64,000 nucleotides of DNA from Rhynchospora pubera (Eukaryota > Streptophyta > Magnoliopsida > Poales > Cyperaceae), in NCBI GenBank assembly GCA_028095005.1, contig JAMFTS010000080.1, positions 29,821-93,820 on the forward strand, read 5' to 3'. Shown here in pieces: positions 44,660 through 57,539 of the stretch; within the stretch, counting starts at the first letter, position 1; each line of letters begins with the position of its first letter. Below the pieces are notes generated by a model. The model saw only the letters and a list, made by a program, of their open reading frames with translations. It was not told the origin of the DNA and did no database searches. The position numbers and the translations under genes were made by a program.

Positions 44660-47160
44660 AATTTCTTCAAGCTCTTTTTCAAGGGAAGAAATAGCCCGCC
44701 CAGAAGAAAAGAAAATTCTTTCTTCAATTAGGTCGCTAGATAGTTTGAATAAGTCACACGTTGGGTAAGCAAACTACTTGGAAAAATTAATATCAATGGA
44801 AAGTTGAGGAAGCTGAAAAGCATTAATATTATTACGTTTCGGTAGAAAGTAGTTCTTTGTTATCACAAAAAGCATATTTTTTTGGCAAAGAAAGTATAAA
44901 TAGAAAGTCAGGTAGCCGCCCACCCAGTAGTATAGGGTTTCGACAAGATAGCCTGGAAAATAGATTGAGGCAAGGAATTTATGTGGGCCTGTTGAAAAAA
45001 GAATGAAAAGGAACAGTCAAAAGGGATACTTCAAAGTCAGCCCCAAGGCAGTCAAAAACATCGAAAGCAAATGAACTTTTTGCCACGGGTTGAAAAGCAA
45101 ATCACAGTATCGGCATCTGGATAACTAGTTGTTGGTGCAAGAAATTAAGTCCCAGAAAAAGTAGCATATGTGGTTACAGCTGGACATACTTATGAATAGC
45201 TTTTTGCGTAATAAAGAGAATATGCTAGAGGGTAGGAAGAAACTCGTTCAACGCTTTTTAAAGACTGCTTTTTACTAAAAAGCATCTGGCCAGGCTTATG
45301 AGAATTAGTTACAAACGGATAGACTTACGTAATAAAAGCTTGAAGCAGGACAGGCGAAGCATACAAAATCAGGTTTGATGCAAGGTCTAGAGGATACTTA
45401 TTTGGGGCGCGTATTCAACTTGCTTTTTACTTCTTCCTTGGCGGCCAGTGAGTGACGTATAACGTTACGAACGAAAAGCCTCTACTTACTCAGATACTAC
45501 TGCTTGGCTGGTACCCAAAAGCTCTGTCGTGTAGGAAGAGTTTAATCCACTGTCGGGGGCTACGCAAAGAATCTCTCAACTTGTTTCATTGGGTCGCTAG
45601 GCGCGCTCCACCTATCAAACAAAGGGCATAAAAAACTACCAATTTTCTGGTCCGCGGGAAGCAAAGAAAGGTATGGCTGATGGCTAGCTCTAATCTCAGG
45701 GTGGCAGGCCGGGCACTTCGTCTTGCTTGGTTTCAGGGAAATACTCATAATTTAATGGCTGGTTAGTCTCGGGCTAAAAAACTTTGACCAATGGAATAGT
45801 CTCCGTCCACCAATTGGAGCACAGCTTTCATCTGGTTCACTTGCTCTAAAAATATATAGTATACTTTGAAAACATAAACTTGGCTTGGGGCATAGTGCAA
45901 GCGGTTCGCAACTCACATCTGTCTGGAATGGGAGGACTCGCTATCAAAAAGACGGGACAGGTAGAGTTGAAGAGGCTAGCTCTGCTATCTGCTATAAAAT
46001 TATGCTATCTGCTATAAACTCAAAACGAAAAGACCCTCGACTTCGTCACTCACACTTTTTTCATTCTATCGTCAACCCTCATTGGTAGGATTTTTCTCGA
46101 TAGGGGAATCCTACTTTTTTCATAGACACGTAAGGGCGAAGCTTGAAGCCAATTTCTTCACTTTCCGTCTAGGGCTTTGCTTGGCATTGGGCTTCGATAT
46201 AGCTGGTGCTTACCCGGTCTTGTATCACCGAACTGTCTTGAACTATCTTCTTTGTCTCAGTAAGTAAGGATCAACTTAGGCTTAAGCTAGAGCTGCTCCT
46301 TCTATCACATCGGATTCCAGTAAAGAGATGGGCCTTCTCGTCTGATCTCTGCATCAACAGGAATGCGGGAAAAGCTTCTTCTCGCCCCAGAGTCCCTAGC
46401 AGCCTTAAGCCCGTAAGCTACTTCCTTTAGTTGAACTGGTTGCTATCTAGGTTAATTGAATCTTAGCCAGTTTCTTCTTACTCCTTTTGTTCTCATTCCC
46501 GGCCAACCGTGCCATGAAGAGTCGAGCAAGAGCAATCGCAGCTTTATCTCTGCCTTTGCAGCTCTCATTCCTGCCTTATAAAAGCTTCAATCTACAAAAG
46601 TAGAACTACTGATGACAGGTCTGGCCTACAACTGACTTGCTTTCAGACTTACTGGCTGAAGAGCAAAGAGATATCTATTTGACAGGAAATTCCTCTGCCT
46701 ACCGCTCTTTATAGGAAAAGTAATGCTACCTTGAGCCACATGGGAAAGGAATATTTTTAGGCAAAGCATGGAAGAAAAAGTCAAAGGCATGGACTAGATC
46801 AGTCAACAGTAGTTGATAAGGTTATGTCACGGTTTTGTAGGCAAGTAAGCTAGCACGAGATGCGTATTCATGGATAGGTTGCTAACTGGAGTAGAGATAG
46901 CCAAGTGAATAAACAAAGCACGGTACGCAAGGCGCGCAGCGAAGAAGGCAGCTATAAAAAACTTGCCCAATTCTTATCTATTTGATGTACCCAGGAAAAG
47001 GAGAAGCATGTTTCCGATCGAAGATAAATGGCAAAATAGAGTTGTGAAAGAGGATCGCAGGTCAAATATCCGAAGTTCTCAGTACTGGGTACAAAGAGAA
47101 CAATGGAGCACGTGCCATAGAGAATCTGGAGCAACGCTAGTCCGTTGAATGAAGTGGAAG
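44660..47160. other. Mitochondrial-like spacer, no recognised gene
   Basis: Purine-rich spacer with frequent GTAAGC and AAAGCA phrases. Short open frames only. Confidence 0.35.
46214..46259 (+). repeat. 46-bp exact repeat, copy 2
   Basis: Identical to 41,362-41,407; sequences diverge immediately on both sides. Confidence 0.9.
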
Positions 47161-48860
47161 TAATTTAGTATATAGACGTGTGAGTGGCAACTCATAAGAG
47201 TCGTATGGGAAAGAGCGGAAATGGAACGAAACAGGGATTAGAGCGAAATGTGGAGAGTACAGCGATGTGCTTAACACATAGACGGAGGTGCCCCAGGGGC
47301 TTAGGTAAGTGTGGTAAGGAGGTGTAGTTCTGAGGGATGTGTGCGGGAATCACGGTGCGACGGGTACGTGCCCAAACTGCACAAAGAAGAATGCATATTC
47401 GCATAAATAGCAAAACCGAAAGACCTAATTTTTATGAGAGCGCAAGGCAGCTTAGTGCCAGGGAACGGTGGATACCTAGTACTGGACGAGGGACTCCATT
47501 CCCCGCAGGGAAGACCGTAGATGGAGATTGTTAGGTAATCTGGGCAACTGGTGAACTAGCAAAAGGTCACCGGAAGGGGTAAGGGGCAAATAGGACTACC
47601 GGCATACCCTTGCATCCGTAAGTCCTAAAGATGTTCCAAGTAGGTCAAGTGGATTAGGAGTACCCATGAAATAAAGTATGTTTGATAGTCGTAGTGCCCT
47701 TTGTCTGAGTATTAAGGATGCACCAAAGACATCGGCATATTTACATAAGGAAAGTAGTCAACTGATAGCAATTTCTATTAATGAGGCAGAGTGATCTGGC
47801 TTATATCGTAGGGCCTGCACCTCCTTGAATTTAGCTGTAATGGAAGCTAGCGGTGGATAATCGCTGTGCGAGAGGGTTAGGCCTAGGAAGCGAGGAACGA
47901 GCTTGGGGAATGGGTGGACCGGGATCCTCTCTTCCGGGAGTTCATAGTCTTCGCTAGATGTTCTTCTAGAACAGGCAGAAAGGGCAAAGAAGTAACGGGA
48001 GATTGCGGACTAAGGACAAGAATTTGGGTAATGATCATTATCGTATTAGGATTGGACTGAAGGAAGCAATGTGTCTAGATTTGATTCCCTATACAAGGGG
48101 GTAGGAATCGACCTCTGACGTAAGAACGGAGCGCAATCGCAAGATTGTCGTTGACGGTGGATTTTGCATGGTTTGTAGTTGGAATGCCAAATTCTGCGTG
48201 CCCGAGGTGGACTCTTAGTATCGGAAGGGGAAAACCAGCCCGCTGAGAAATTGATGGTGAATGTGAAGGGAGTTGGATATTCAACGAACGGTAACATTGG
48301 TAATTGCGCGGCCTATATAGTAATGTGTAGGTCTTCGGCCCAAACTTCAGGGACCCAAGAGTTAAATTTTTGGAGTGCAGATATTGGGTGAGCCCCGAAG
48401 AGCGTTAAAGGTCGTAGGGTAGGGTGTGGTTCCGCACCAAGGGGTACCAGCACCGGTGTGTATGCGGCTAGGTAAGTATAGCTGCAAAACTGCCCGAGAG
48501 ATATGGGCGGGAAGCGAATCCCACTTTCTACCGAATGCGGTTCGTGAACGTAAGGCCCACAAGGAATGGCTGTTTCTCTGGATGACGATCCTGGGATTCG
48601 AAGGCATCGATTCTCACTCTTAGTAAGTCAGAAGGTGGGGGTGATGGTAACCTGACTGTGTGTGGTAGGGTCTAGTGTAGAGGCTTGGTTGAACAGAGAG
48701 CGACGGTTCTTTGCGAAAGAAACCTTCTCCCGTTCCAAAAGGTTTCTAATGGTTATCCCGCTCCTTCGTGAGGCTTTTATTGACATCTCGGTCTAGAAAA
48801 CCCACCTTTGAACGGATTTGCACCGTCCAGCCAGGGCTTTCGCCCGGACGTTGTTCGGAT
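47160..48860. other. G-rich segment with the look of structured RNA
   Basis: Clearly different from its surroundings: G-rich on the plus strand, with many short complementary pairs such as GCCAGGGCTTTCGCCCGGA near 48,830 and GGTTCCGCACC near 48,428. Several overlapping open frames of 60-83 codons exist on both strands, none recognisable. I compared it from memory with bacterial-type 16S/23S landmarks and found no match. It may be a degenerate group II intron region or unknown mitochondrial RNA. Confidence 0.3.
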
Positions 48861-51800
48861 ATATATTTCTCCAAGCGCCAGGAAAGGCAGCTATCTTGCG
48901 TGTTATTCCAAAGTGTCGGGTAAATGCTTTATTGCTGTAATGTGCAGAAGTAGATGATTGGTAACAGACTCGTACATCAAATCTAGAACAAACAATATTT
49001 AGGAAATTTTCTTTGCTTAACTTAATTGTTGAATGGAATATACACTTAGGAAATATACACTTAATTGGCTGTCAAAGTGTAAAGCAATATATGCGAACAG
49101 GGAAATCTATTGTGCAGAAGTATATGTGCATAAGGAGAAGCATACATAAAAGTAGGGAAAAGCATAAATAAAGCACTTGCACAAATAAAACGCTTTTTGC
49201 TTATCATAAGCCATTCTATTAGTTTATTCTACCCTGTTTATGTATTCGGTACTTTGGGATAGGATTGCTCGGCAGCTGCCTTCCACTTCACATCTTCTAC
49301 AAGTCTATATTCGTGTTCAGTTGGTTCTCACGGAAAGCTACATGACGGAATAACTGTTAAAGGGAACACATTAGCTACTTCCCTTTCCTTGCTTTTAGAA
49401 CTCTCTGCTCTTTCAAGTTATCGTATTCTACTATACTTTCCTTTGATAGCATAACCGCTTCTATATAGTGTAAATGTTTAAGGTAGACTAGCTTTCATAC
49501 CTACAGTTTCTTTGCTAGTAGTGGAAATACCTACGCTAAAGTGGCACGTGTACGGTCGAGAAAGATTTAGTCAAATCGGGAAATGCAGGTATAGCAGACC
49601 CCCGAACACGCAAACTTCAACAATAGAACCTGGCAACTCTATTTCTTAAAAAGGAAGGTCGGAAACAACCTCTTTAGCTAAGTTACGTGTGTTCGAGGAA
49701 GGTAAAGGGGGTAGTACACTCTGTTAATGAAAGGCAGGCGGTGTTGTTTCAACCAGACCTATAGATTTGCAACTAGGGAAAGGTAAAAGGAATGCCCTGA
49801 CGGACCAAGAAAGTGCCCAACTCCTACAACTGTTGGAATGAACAAAATGCGCAAACAACTACTTCCAACCTGCCCTATTTAGCTCAGTTGCGTGTGTTCA
49901 AGGGATTGTGAACTGAGAAAGGGGCTAGTGTTAAGGAGTGTATGAATGTCTTATTTGACCTGGAAAAGTCTTGTGAAAGACAAGGCACAGTGCGCCGGCA
50001 AATGTACTGAGGAAGGCAGACTCTATTTAAAAGTGGAGTACGAGATCCTATGTGTCTCATAAAAGGATGTGCAAGCAAGTATGGGATTTCTACTTACAGG
50101 CAAGTAAGGTACGTTTCAGTAGTGTAGTAAAGTCAGTCAACAGATAAGTGAATGCGTACACGAGGGTAGTTTCATACTACAATGAGGGTATATTAATTTG
50201 TATGGCAGGCACCAGAGGTACTTGAACTCGAGTTAGAAGACTAGATAGAACACTGTGCCGCTCAATTTAGGCTAAAGTCAATACGTCCCAGTTAAAGGAG
50301 TGAAGCGATAGGATAATTCCCGTTAAAAGCAAGTGGAAGGAAGACCCTGCTTTAGTAAATTACAGCTACAGGAAGCGAGCGGGTATTACAATTCCTACCT
50401 AGGTCCTCTCCTCGTGCACGAGGGTAAAGGAAAGTAAAATTCAAAATATTTATTAAAAAAGAGATATTTGGCTCAGTTAAGGTACAGAGAGGGAGGTAGA
50501 TCTAAAAGCGCCGGGCAGGCAAGTAAGATACAGGTACCACCCTATTTTCTGCTCTGAGTCGACCCACTCGAGCGGGTAAAGCGAAGAAGTGAAAGTTACA
50601 GTTACAGGAAAGTGTAAGGCAAATAAAGGAAAGGAAGCAATTGTAGTCAAATGCAGGAATTGTATCTCCTAGATAGAAAAGCAGCAGACGGCGTGTAATC
50701 TATACTTCTGGTTATAAAACAAGTACGCCCTCTTGTTGAGATAAAGTAAACTAGCTGCTGCGGTCAAAAATGACATTCCGTATCTGAGAAATGCCCTGTT
50801 CCTGCCTGTTTTAGGGAATTTTGTATTCGAAGGAGGGAGTAAACTGTTGTTCGTTCCTAGCAGTGAAGAGACAGGCACATGTTTCAGTTTTACAAGCGTA
50901 AGGTTCATGAAAGGGAATAGCGGACAATGCATTTTCTGCAAGCTACTTTAAATTTGTGCTATCTAGCTCAGTTAAGGTTAGAGGGGAAGGTACAGGACCC
51001 TACAATCTTGCTCGACCAAGAAAAGCTGGGAAAGGAATTGATGGAAGGTTCCAGTTTTAGTATTGGATTTCCGGTGTAAGGACTTATTCTCCCTTCTATT
51101 CATAACTTCAGCTTGCTAGCGCTTGGCTGACCAGCCTTTACTATCAGGGTTGGATTAGTATAACTATATATAATATTAGGAAGTTAAGAAGCAACGTAGG
51201 CATAGGTAAAGTAAGTAAGAGTTAATGTAGTTCCACGGTCAAATAAAAAATAGGGAATTAGGCTTGTACGATAGCGAAGAGTAGTTCTTGCTGAGGAGGG
51301 CTGCTATCAGAAGCAGGTTATAACGTCTTACTTTTTCTATTTGGTATAATGGATAAACTGGAGCTGACGGCATTGCTATCTGAGTAGGATTGCTGCCGTG
51401 GGGAACGTTATCTTTACTTGCTTGAAGTGCACGTAGTGAAATACAAAAACAACAATGAAAAGCAGAAAAAACAAGTAGTGAAAGAAGTTCATGTAACGAC
51501 TATAATTTCACTCGAAAGTACTTAATTTTATCTTATATAGTGGAAAATAGATAGTGGTAAAAAAATGCGTGCCGCATAGGTGGACGTAAGTTTTGGAGGG
51601 CAACGTGCAAGTGATAGGAGCCTAGCCTCGCTCGAGTCCGGGTTTCCTTCCCCCGTCAATGGAACGAATAGGACAGTTTGGAAAGCCAATCCCTCCCGTG
51701 CTACGTATTGTGCCTACTTGGACAGGTGTTGCAGGAAGGCTAAGGGAACGAATAGTTAGTTCAGCTGGCCTATTGCTAGCTTGCTACGGGACTAGTTGTT

Positions 51801-54800
51801 ACAAACAAGCAAGAAAAAGTCCTATATGTATGTACCTAGCTCAGTTTGTTCCATGCTAAGGGAGGATTCTCCTGGGAAACTCTCGTCTATTATTATGCTT
51901 GCTAAACCTCTTTACAACCTAAACCTGGAAGGCAATCCTGAGGCAAATCATCCAGCCGCAAGAACCCCAACTCCCAAATGTCTTTTATCACTACGATTTG
52001 ATTTGGAATGAAGTCTCCTCGGGCCTGAGGCTCTTTAAAAAGAAGGAAATCATCATAAGCTCCGGAGATCTATACTTTACTCCAGCCGAAGAAATGGGCC
52101 TTTCCTTACAACCGGATACCTAGACCAATGAAGCCATAGTTATTGGAGGAGTCGAAGAACACACAGCTGTGGGTAGCGAGCTGGAAGATTCGTATTTGTT
52201 GATCCCAAAGCTTCAACCATTCCAACTTGTGGTACTGAGACAAAGGAAGCAGTTCGCTTGGTTGAAAAGGCCCAAAACAGCCTTTCGAAACACCGTAATA
52301 TGCCCCTGGTAAACCAGCCATAAAGGAAAGAATTTCGGGCTTTGGACTAGATCTTGCATGTTTGTGAGGCAACTTAATATTCTCTTTTTTGGTTCTTGCT
52401 AACCAAGCAAATCTCTCTCTTCAAACAAGTCCAGTTCAAAAGGAAATTCTACCAGAGCCAAAAGGCAAAAAAAGTTTGAAGGTAGTTGCTCAGTGTAGGA
52501 AGATATGAAAAAAGGAGGGGGCAATAACTTCAACTCCAACAATTTCCAGCTCAGCAAGAGATTGGCATGCTGACAACGAGGTTGTAATCTTGCATTTCAA
52601 GGTTATAAAGATGTAGTTTTCGTAAGAGCAACCAAGAAAACCATATAGGAAAAAGAAAGGAACATGCTAATTTTTATATTGAATGTGAGAGGGGAATACC
52701 CGGCAGCCCCTCCATCCAACACTAAAGCAGAAAGGCAGTACCCAGGAGAATCATCCAATGTTTTCTTATCCTGGGACAACTGCTATCTATTTACTTACTC
52801 CTCAAATATTGTCAGTAGCCGAAACGACTGTAGCGGCAAGGGGGCAAGGTGAGTAGTGAAAGCGAGAACGTTCTTTCGCATATAGAGCGACAGGGTTATT
52901 TGTCCACACCAACTGATCAGGTATCGAAAGTACATATGTGGGCCCGCCCACGAATATCTGTAAAGCGCTTTCTTTATAGAGAAGTACCTAATATTGAAGT
53001 TGGCTTGCTAGCGAGGACTTGATCTGCTTAAAAAGACAAAGCATTTACTGCGCAAAGCACCTCTTTGTAGTCTTTATACAGAGGATTGGAAGCATACAGA
53101 CATTTAGTTAATTAAGTAGGTTAAAAGCAAAGAAAAGGTAAAGCGGCGACTTACTACCCCTCGTACAAATCCAAAAACCTTGGATGTGGTGTCCTCCGGG
53201 CAGGTACCCTGCATGCATATCTTCTTGCTAAGGCGTGCTTGTAGAGAAGGAGTCTGGTCAGGAAATCCTACTGAAATCGCTAACTTCCTCATTTCATACC
53301 GGCCTAACTCCGGCACTTTCCCATCCTTGTCTTGATTTACCGATTCATCGGGCAGAGTCGATAGCTCCATTCAGTTGCCTACTTTCACTTTCTTTCCTCT
53401 AAGGAAACTCTAATATTAGTACTAACTAAAGCAATTCCATCATAGATAGACTTAAGACAGATTTCAGTTCAGATTCCGTCATGTCAGCATTTACTGACCC
53501 GTCTTCACTTCCTTTCATCGAAACCAACTTCTGTACTACTTCTTAATTGAAAATCCGTCTTTCACTTAAGAATCAAAAAGACGGAGATTAGGGCATTTCT
53601 ATCTACGGAACTTATCAGTTTATAGCTTTCGCGCTTCATCGATCATGTTCACTGGGTTTACCGATCCCCCCAAGCAACTTATATATAGCTGGCAAGGTAT
53701 GAAGCTCTATCTTTTACAGAAGATAGATTGGCGCCACCATCACTGCAGATGTTTTCTTCCCATAAAGTGACAAGTTCAACTATCAGCCCTTACATGTTAC
53801 CGGCATGCCAATCCAATAAGTAGACTGGCGCTTCCACTCATGGCTTTGCCTTGAATACTAACGGTTTCTTTTAGCTCGCTTTACAGATCGTGGTTGAAGT
53901 ATTCAGCACTCGACTCGCCGGATCTAAGTGTTTTGCCTGAATCCCCCCGGGTATTGTTCCTCAACGTGAAAGGGTTGGTTGGCAAGCGAGCGGGATTAGC
54001 AGCGAGACGACCAGGGCAAGACTTTACCATGATAGGAAGCAGGGTTCGGTTCATGCTTTTCTAAGAAGAGAAGAGATGAGCCAGACCTGTTAGATCCCAG
54101 AACTTATAGGATCGAGATCTTCAGGCAGAGAATAAGAAGAGGATGAATCGGATGAAGTGGGCGCGATACCGCCAACCTCCTAAATTGTGAGCTATGGGCA
54201 GATTCAGATAGAACGGAGGAAGAAAGATAGGTGTCAAATGAGAGCCAAGTTCACCTCTTCATTCCCAGATCCAACAACCAACAAATGCTCAAGCCTAAGG
54301 CGGGAGTCCTGAATCAAAAGAAAGGAGTCAAAAACTATGTTGCTGATGCACCGAATCGTTGTCACTCTCTACTGAACACGGTGCAGGTGCATTTTATTGC
54401 TTCCGAAGATGTTAAAGAGCTTTATATAGAGATCATGCAGGCTTTGACGAGCTGCACAAAGTCTATGCGCTGACCCCAGGCAGGATCCGTTCTGCGCCCT
54501 CTTCAAAGCGACGAAGTCAAGACAATTCGAGAATGCGCAATGGAAGTTTGGTGAGCCCGAGGTATAATTTGATCTTGGCGACTTGTATCCCTTACTGTTT
54601 AAGACCTCGTTGCTCCTGGACACCGTCAGAGAACCACCCCGTTCGAGAGAATAGGTGTAGGGTTAGCTTCATGAAGGAAAGACGTACTCTTTCCAGTAGA
54701 TAAGAACCGAGGCATAATGTAGAGATTGTAATGAAGTAGTGGGCAAGAACGTTAACTAGTTCCGTTCTTTCAAGCAGTACGGATTGGATTGGCTTACTCG

Positions 54801-56880
54801 CTACCCCTAGCTTGTGAAGTAAGGAAAACCTCCCCCAAAAAAGTCTTGGAAACAAAGAAGAAATGATAGTTCCAGATGATGCTAGGAAGAACCGATGAAC
54901 TTTAACAACTGTGACTATATATGATATTTTGCTGAAGCCGCGAATGGATAAGTCCAGTTGAATCCGGGAGAGTCTCATAGTCGTAGATAGTCATCTCATG
55001 CTTAAGTAGAGTGGAAAAAAGGTGCTGAATTCCGAAAGAGAGAGCGCGGCTCACTTAAAACTCCCAAGCAACTCCTCCTGCTGACTACAAAAGAGGATAA
55101 ATATTTCAAAAGGTGTCAAATTTATATCCAATGAGGATAACTCATATCTTCCAACAAGAAGACCTCTTGAAAGGTCAATTTAGTACTAAAGCTTTTCGTA
55201 ATGCCATATTTTTACCTTCCGGGTGTCTAGCTCGCTTGAAAGGGGGAATTCTTTCAATTATGTTAAGAAAGTTGGTCAGGTAAGCAAGTTACTCTATACC
55301 TATCCCACCACGAAAATCTTGATTCAACGTTGATAACGATATGAAATCACTAAATTGAAGTCAGCCAGGGATTCTCTTTTGTCGATAGGGGCTACTTTTT
55401 CCACGTCTTCTATTCTCCTCTTGTAAGCTGCTTTCTAGGAAATCAATAAGGCTTTACCTACTTATCAAAACTCATATTGGCGAAGTGCTACTTGCTTGGA
55501 TCCGGCTTTTCTACTACTTTATGGGCTTCTAAAAAGTGAGTAACTACTAACGATCACTTCTTTCACTACTCACTTTCGCTCTTGCTTGAAATCGTATTTA
55601 CCCTGATAATGAATCCACTAGGGACCTTATCTAACTTCTCGTCAATAGTGTTTATTTTGTCTCGGAAATAGTTTCTTTCTTTTTGTTGAAGTGGAATCCG
55701 CACCGTTGAACCAAAAACAGAGCTTCCTTATCCGCTAGACCTTGTTACTGACTCTTTCACCTATCTCGAAAACGACTTTTGTAGAAAATCCGAGGAAAGC
55801 CTATTACTTTGCCTATGAGCTTGTGTCAATCTGCCCAAACAACCTAATTTAATAGTTGAGTTTCCGTCGCTGCCCAATATATCTTTCCTGACCTACTTGC
55901 CTATCGAGGATAAACCCAGAAAAAAAACACAGTGTTCTGCCTCAGTGCTGTAAAAGCGCCAGTTACCAGAATCTCTGATCTCATCAAAATGCGTAAGAGC
56001 ATAAGGCGTAAGCCGGAGTCTAGTAGTCTAAGCCAGGCATAAGATCGATCTCATTCCAAAGCCTAAGAAGATAAGCTAATAGTTTGAATCGAAGAAGGCT
56101 GTAAACAAGAAGATACCCGAATCGGCTCGCAGCCCTACAACATTAAGCCTAATCCAAGAAGATTTTACTAGCTAAGTTAACCCTTCCTAGCTAAAGGGTA
56201 ATCTGGACATGGAAAACCGGCTGTAATAAATAAGTGACAAGTAAGAATCGGATAAATCAGTACTACCAACTAGAGACTTTCCATCCAGACCAACTAGATA
56301 CTTTACCTAACCACTCCCTGCTGGCTAATTCCTACTAAAAGAAAGTTATACGGCTTGTCTGTGAAGGAAGTTCACCCTCTTTTCCGGAATCTAAGAGTTG
56401 ACTAGCCCTAAACCAATAAGAGCTTTTCCGAAGCAGTTAACAGAAGAGAATGGATTGAAGCCAAACGCCCAAATAAATTCACAAGCAAACAAGCGAAATC
56501 ATCAAAAAAACAAGGCTGGGAAGAAGCGGCGAAGAAGCGGACTTCATCTAATTATTCAAATCGCAGAATGAGGGTGGACGCCTCGCACGACCCCAGAATA
56601 AACTAATGTCATGTCTGTCTAGCTACACATGGTCTGACAAAGTAGTCCGGGCAGTGCGTATGACATGAAGCAACACAATAGTCTACATAGTCATGGGGAT
56701 TTTTCTTTTTAAAGATCTCTATGTTAGTATATGGTGGAGGCTAATGGGCCTTTATATAACAATTTTGAAGCCCAAGGAAAGCCCTGCCTTTAGAGAATTC
56801 CTTCTCCCTGTGAGTTCTCTTCCTAACTATATGGGTAAACGAGCTTTTTGCTGCGCCCTAAGGTAAACGCATTAAGAAGA
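48860..56880. other. Mitochondrial-like spacer with degenerate repeats
   Basis: No recognised gene. The longest open frame is 128 codons at 54,978-54,592 (minus), starting MRLSRIQLDLSIRGFSKIS, hydrophobic in places and without a known domain. Recurring TAGCTCAGTT phrases are listed separately. Confidence 0.35.
49675..51850 (+). repeat. Recurring TAGCTCAGTT-type short repeat
   Basis: Variants occur at about 49,675 (TAGCTAAGTTACGTGTGTTC), 49,880 (TAGCTCAGTTGCGTGTGTTC), 50,470 (GGCTCAGTTAAGGTA), 50,964 (TAGCTCAGTTAAGGTTA) and 51,837 (TAGCTCAGTTTGTTCC), each followed by a purine-rich GAGG/AAGG stretch. They look like remnants of one unit spread by local duplication. Confidence 0.5.
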
Positions 56881-56891
56881 TAGCAAGGGGC

Positions 56892-57393
56892 TTATCCCCG
56901 CCTACGGCCTATATATATATGGCTCTGGCTGGTTTCCCTTAAGGGAAGTTGTTCTCCTAAAATGTGAGAGTTGCGCGTTAGCACGCTGCCCGTTTTCTTG
57001 CCGTATATTGTGTTTTTTTCATACGTGGCGCTTGCTGGGCGTTCATTCGCTCTCCGATGGAAATAAGGAGTATTCTGGTCACCCTCCTTCAGCCACTGGA
57101 CTCTCGAGCGCTGCTTCCAAAAAATATCTTCTCCGGCCATAAGCCTAAACTATGTTGGTTGTAAGGGAAGCTCACTCACGGTGTATATATTGCTCCTCTT
57201 GTCTTGTGGCGAGTGTGAGTGGTCTATTGAAGACTCGCTTCAACAAAGTGAAGATCCGCTTCTTCATGTTACCAAATTGTTCTGAGCACCAATCAGACAA
57301 TTGCTGGGCAGTAGCCTGTTTATAAGCTCGGGGCAAATGCACTTGCTTTAAGATGTTGCCTCTGACCACACTCCCTTCTAATGCTACCCCCAC
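56892..57393 (-). pseudogene. LINE (L1-type) fragment upstream of reverse transcriptase
   Basis: Two frames on the minus strand together give the order found before the RT domain of plant L1 LINEs: QLSDWCSEQFGNMKKRI (57,393 to 57,172) and then EDIFWKQRSRVQWLKEGDQN with TPYFHRRANER (57,140 to 56,892). Plant LINEs usually read E-E-x-F/Y-W-K-Q-R-S-R-x-x-W-L-K-E-G-D-x-N-T-x-F-F-H. A frameshift separates the two parts and the RT core is absent. Confidence 0.8.
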
Positions 57394-57539
57394 TAGATTG
57401 AAGTGGCACGGTTGCTTCCGGAATCATGAGGCCTTGCTGTTGAGGGGTGTACCGTTGAATTTTCCCTATTCGTCGCCGCTTTCGCAATATCACCGCTCTC
57501 GACCTTAGCAACCTCAACATAATTTACAAGCATAGCTCC

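Noticed and set aside
47160..48860. Ribosomal RNA gene
   Set aside because: G-rich and structured in appearance, but none of the conserved 16S/23S landmark sequences I know are present.
47160..48860. Mitovirus or other RNA-virus-derived sequence
   Set aside because: No continuous frame and no polymerase GDD-type motif could be seen.
54592..54978. 128-codon minus-strand frame as a functional gene
   Set aside because: Longest open frame of the right-hand block, but with no domain, no context and a length possible by chance in GC-richer DNA; kept only as a note.
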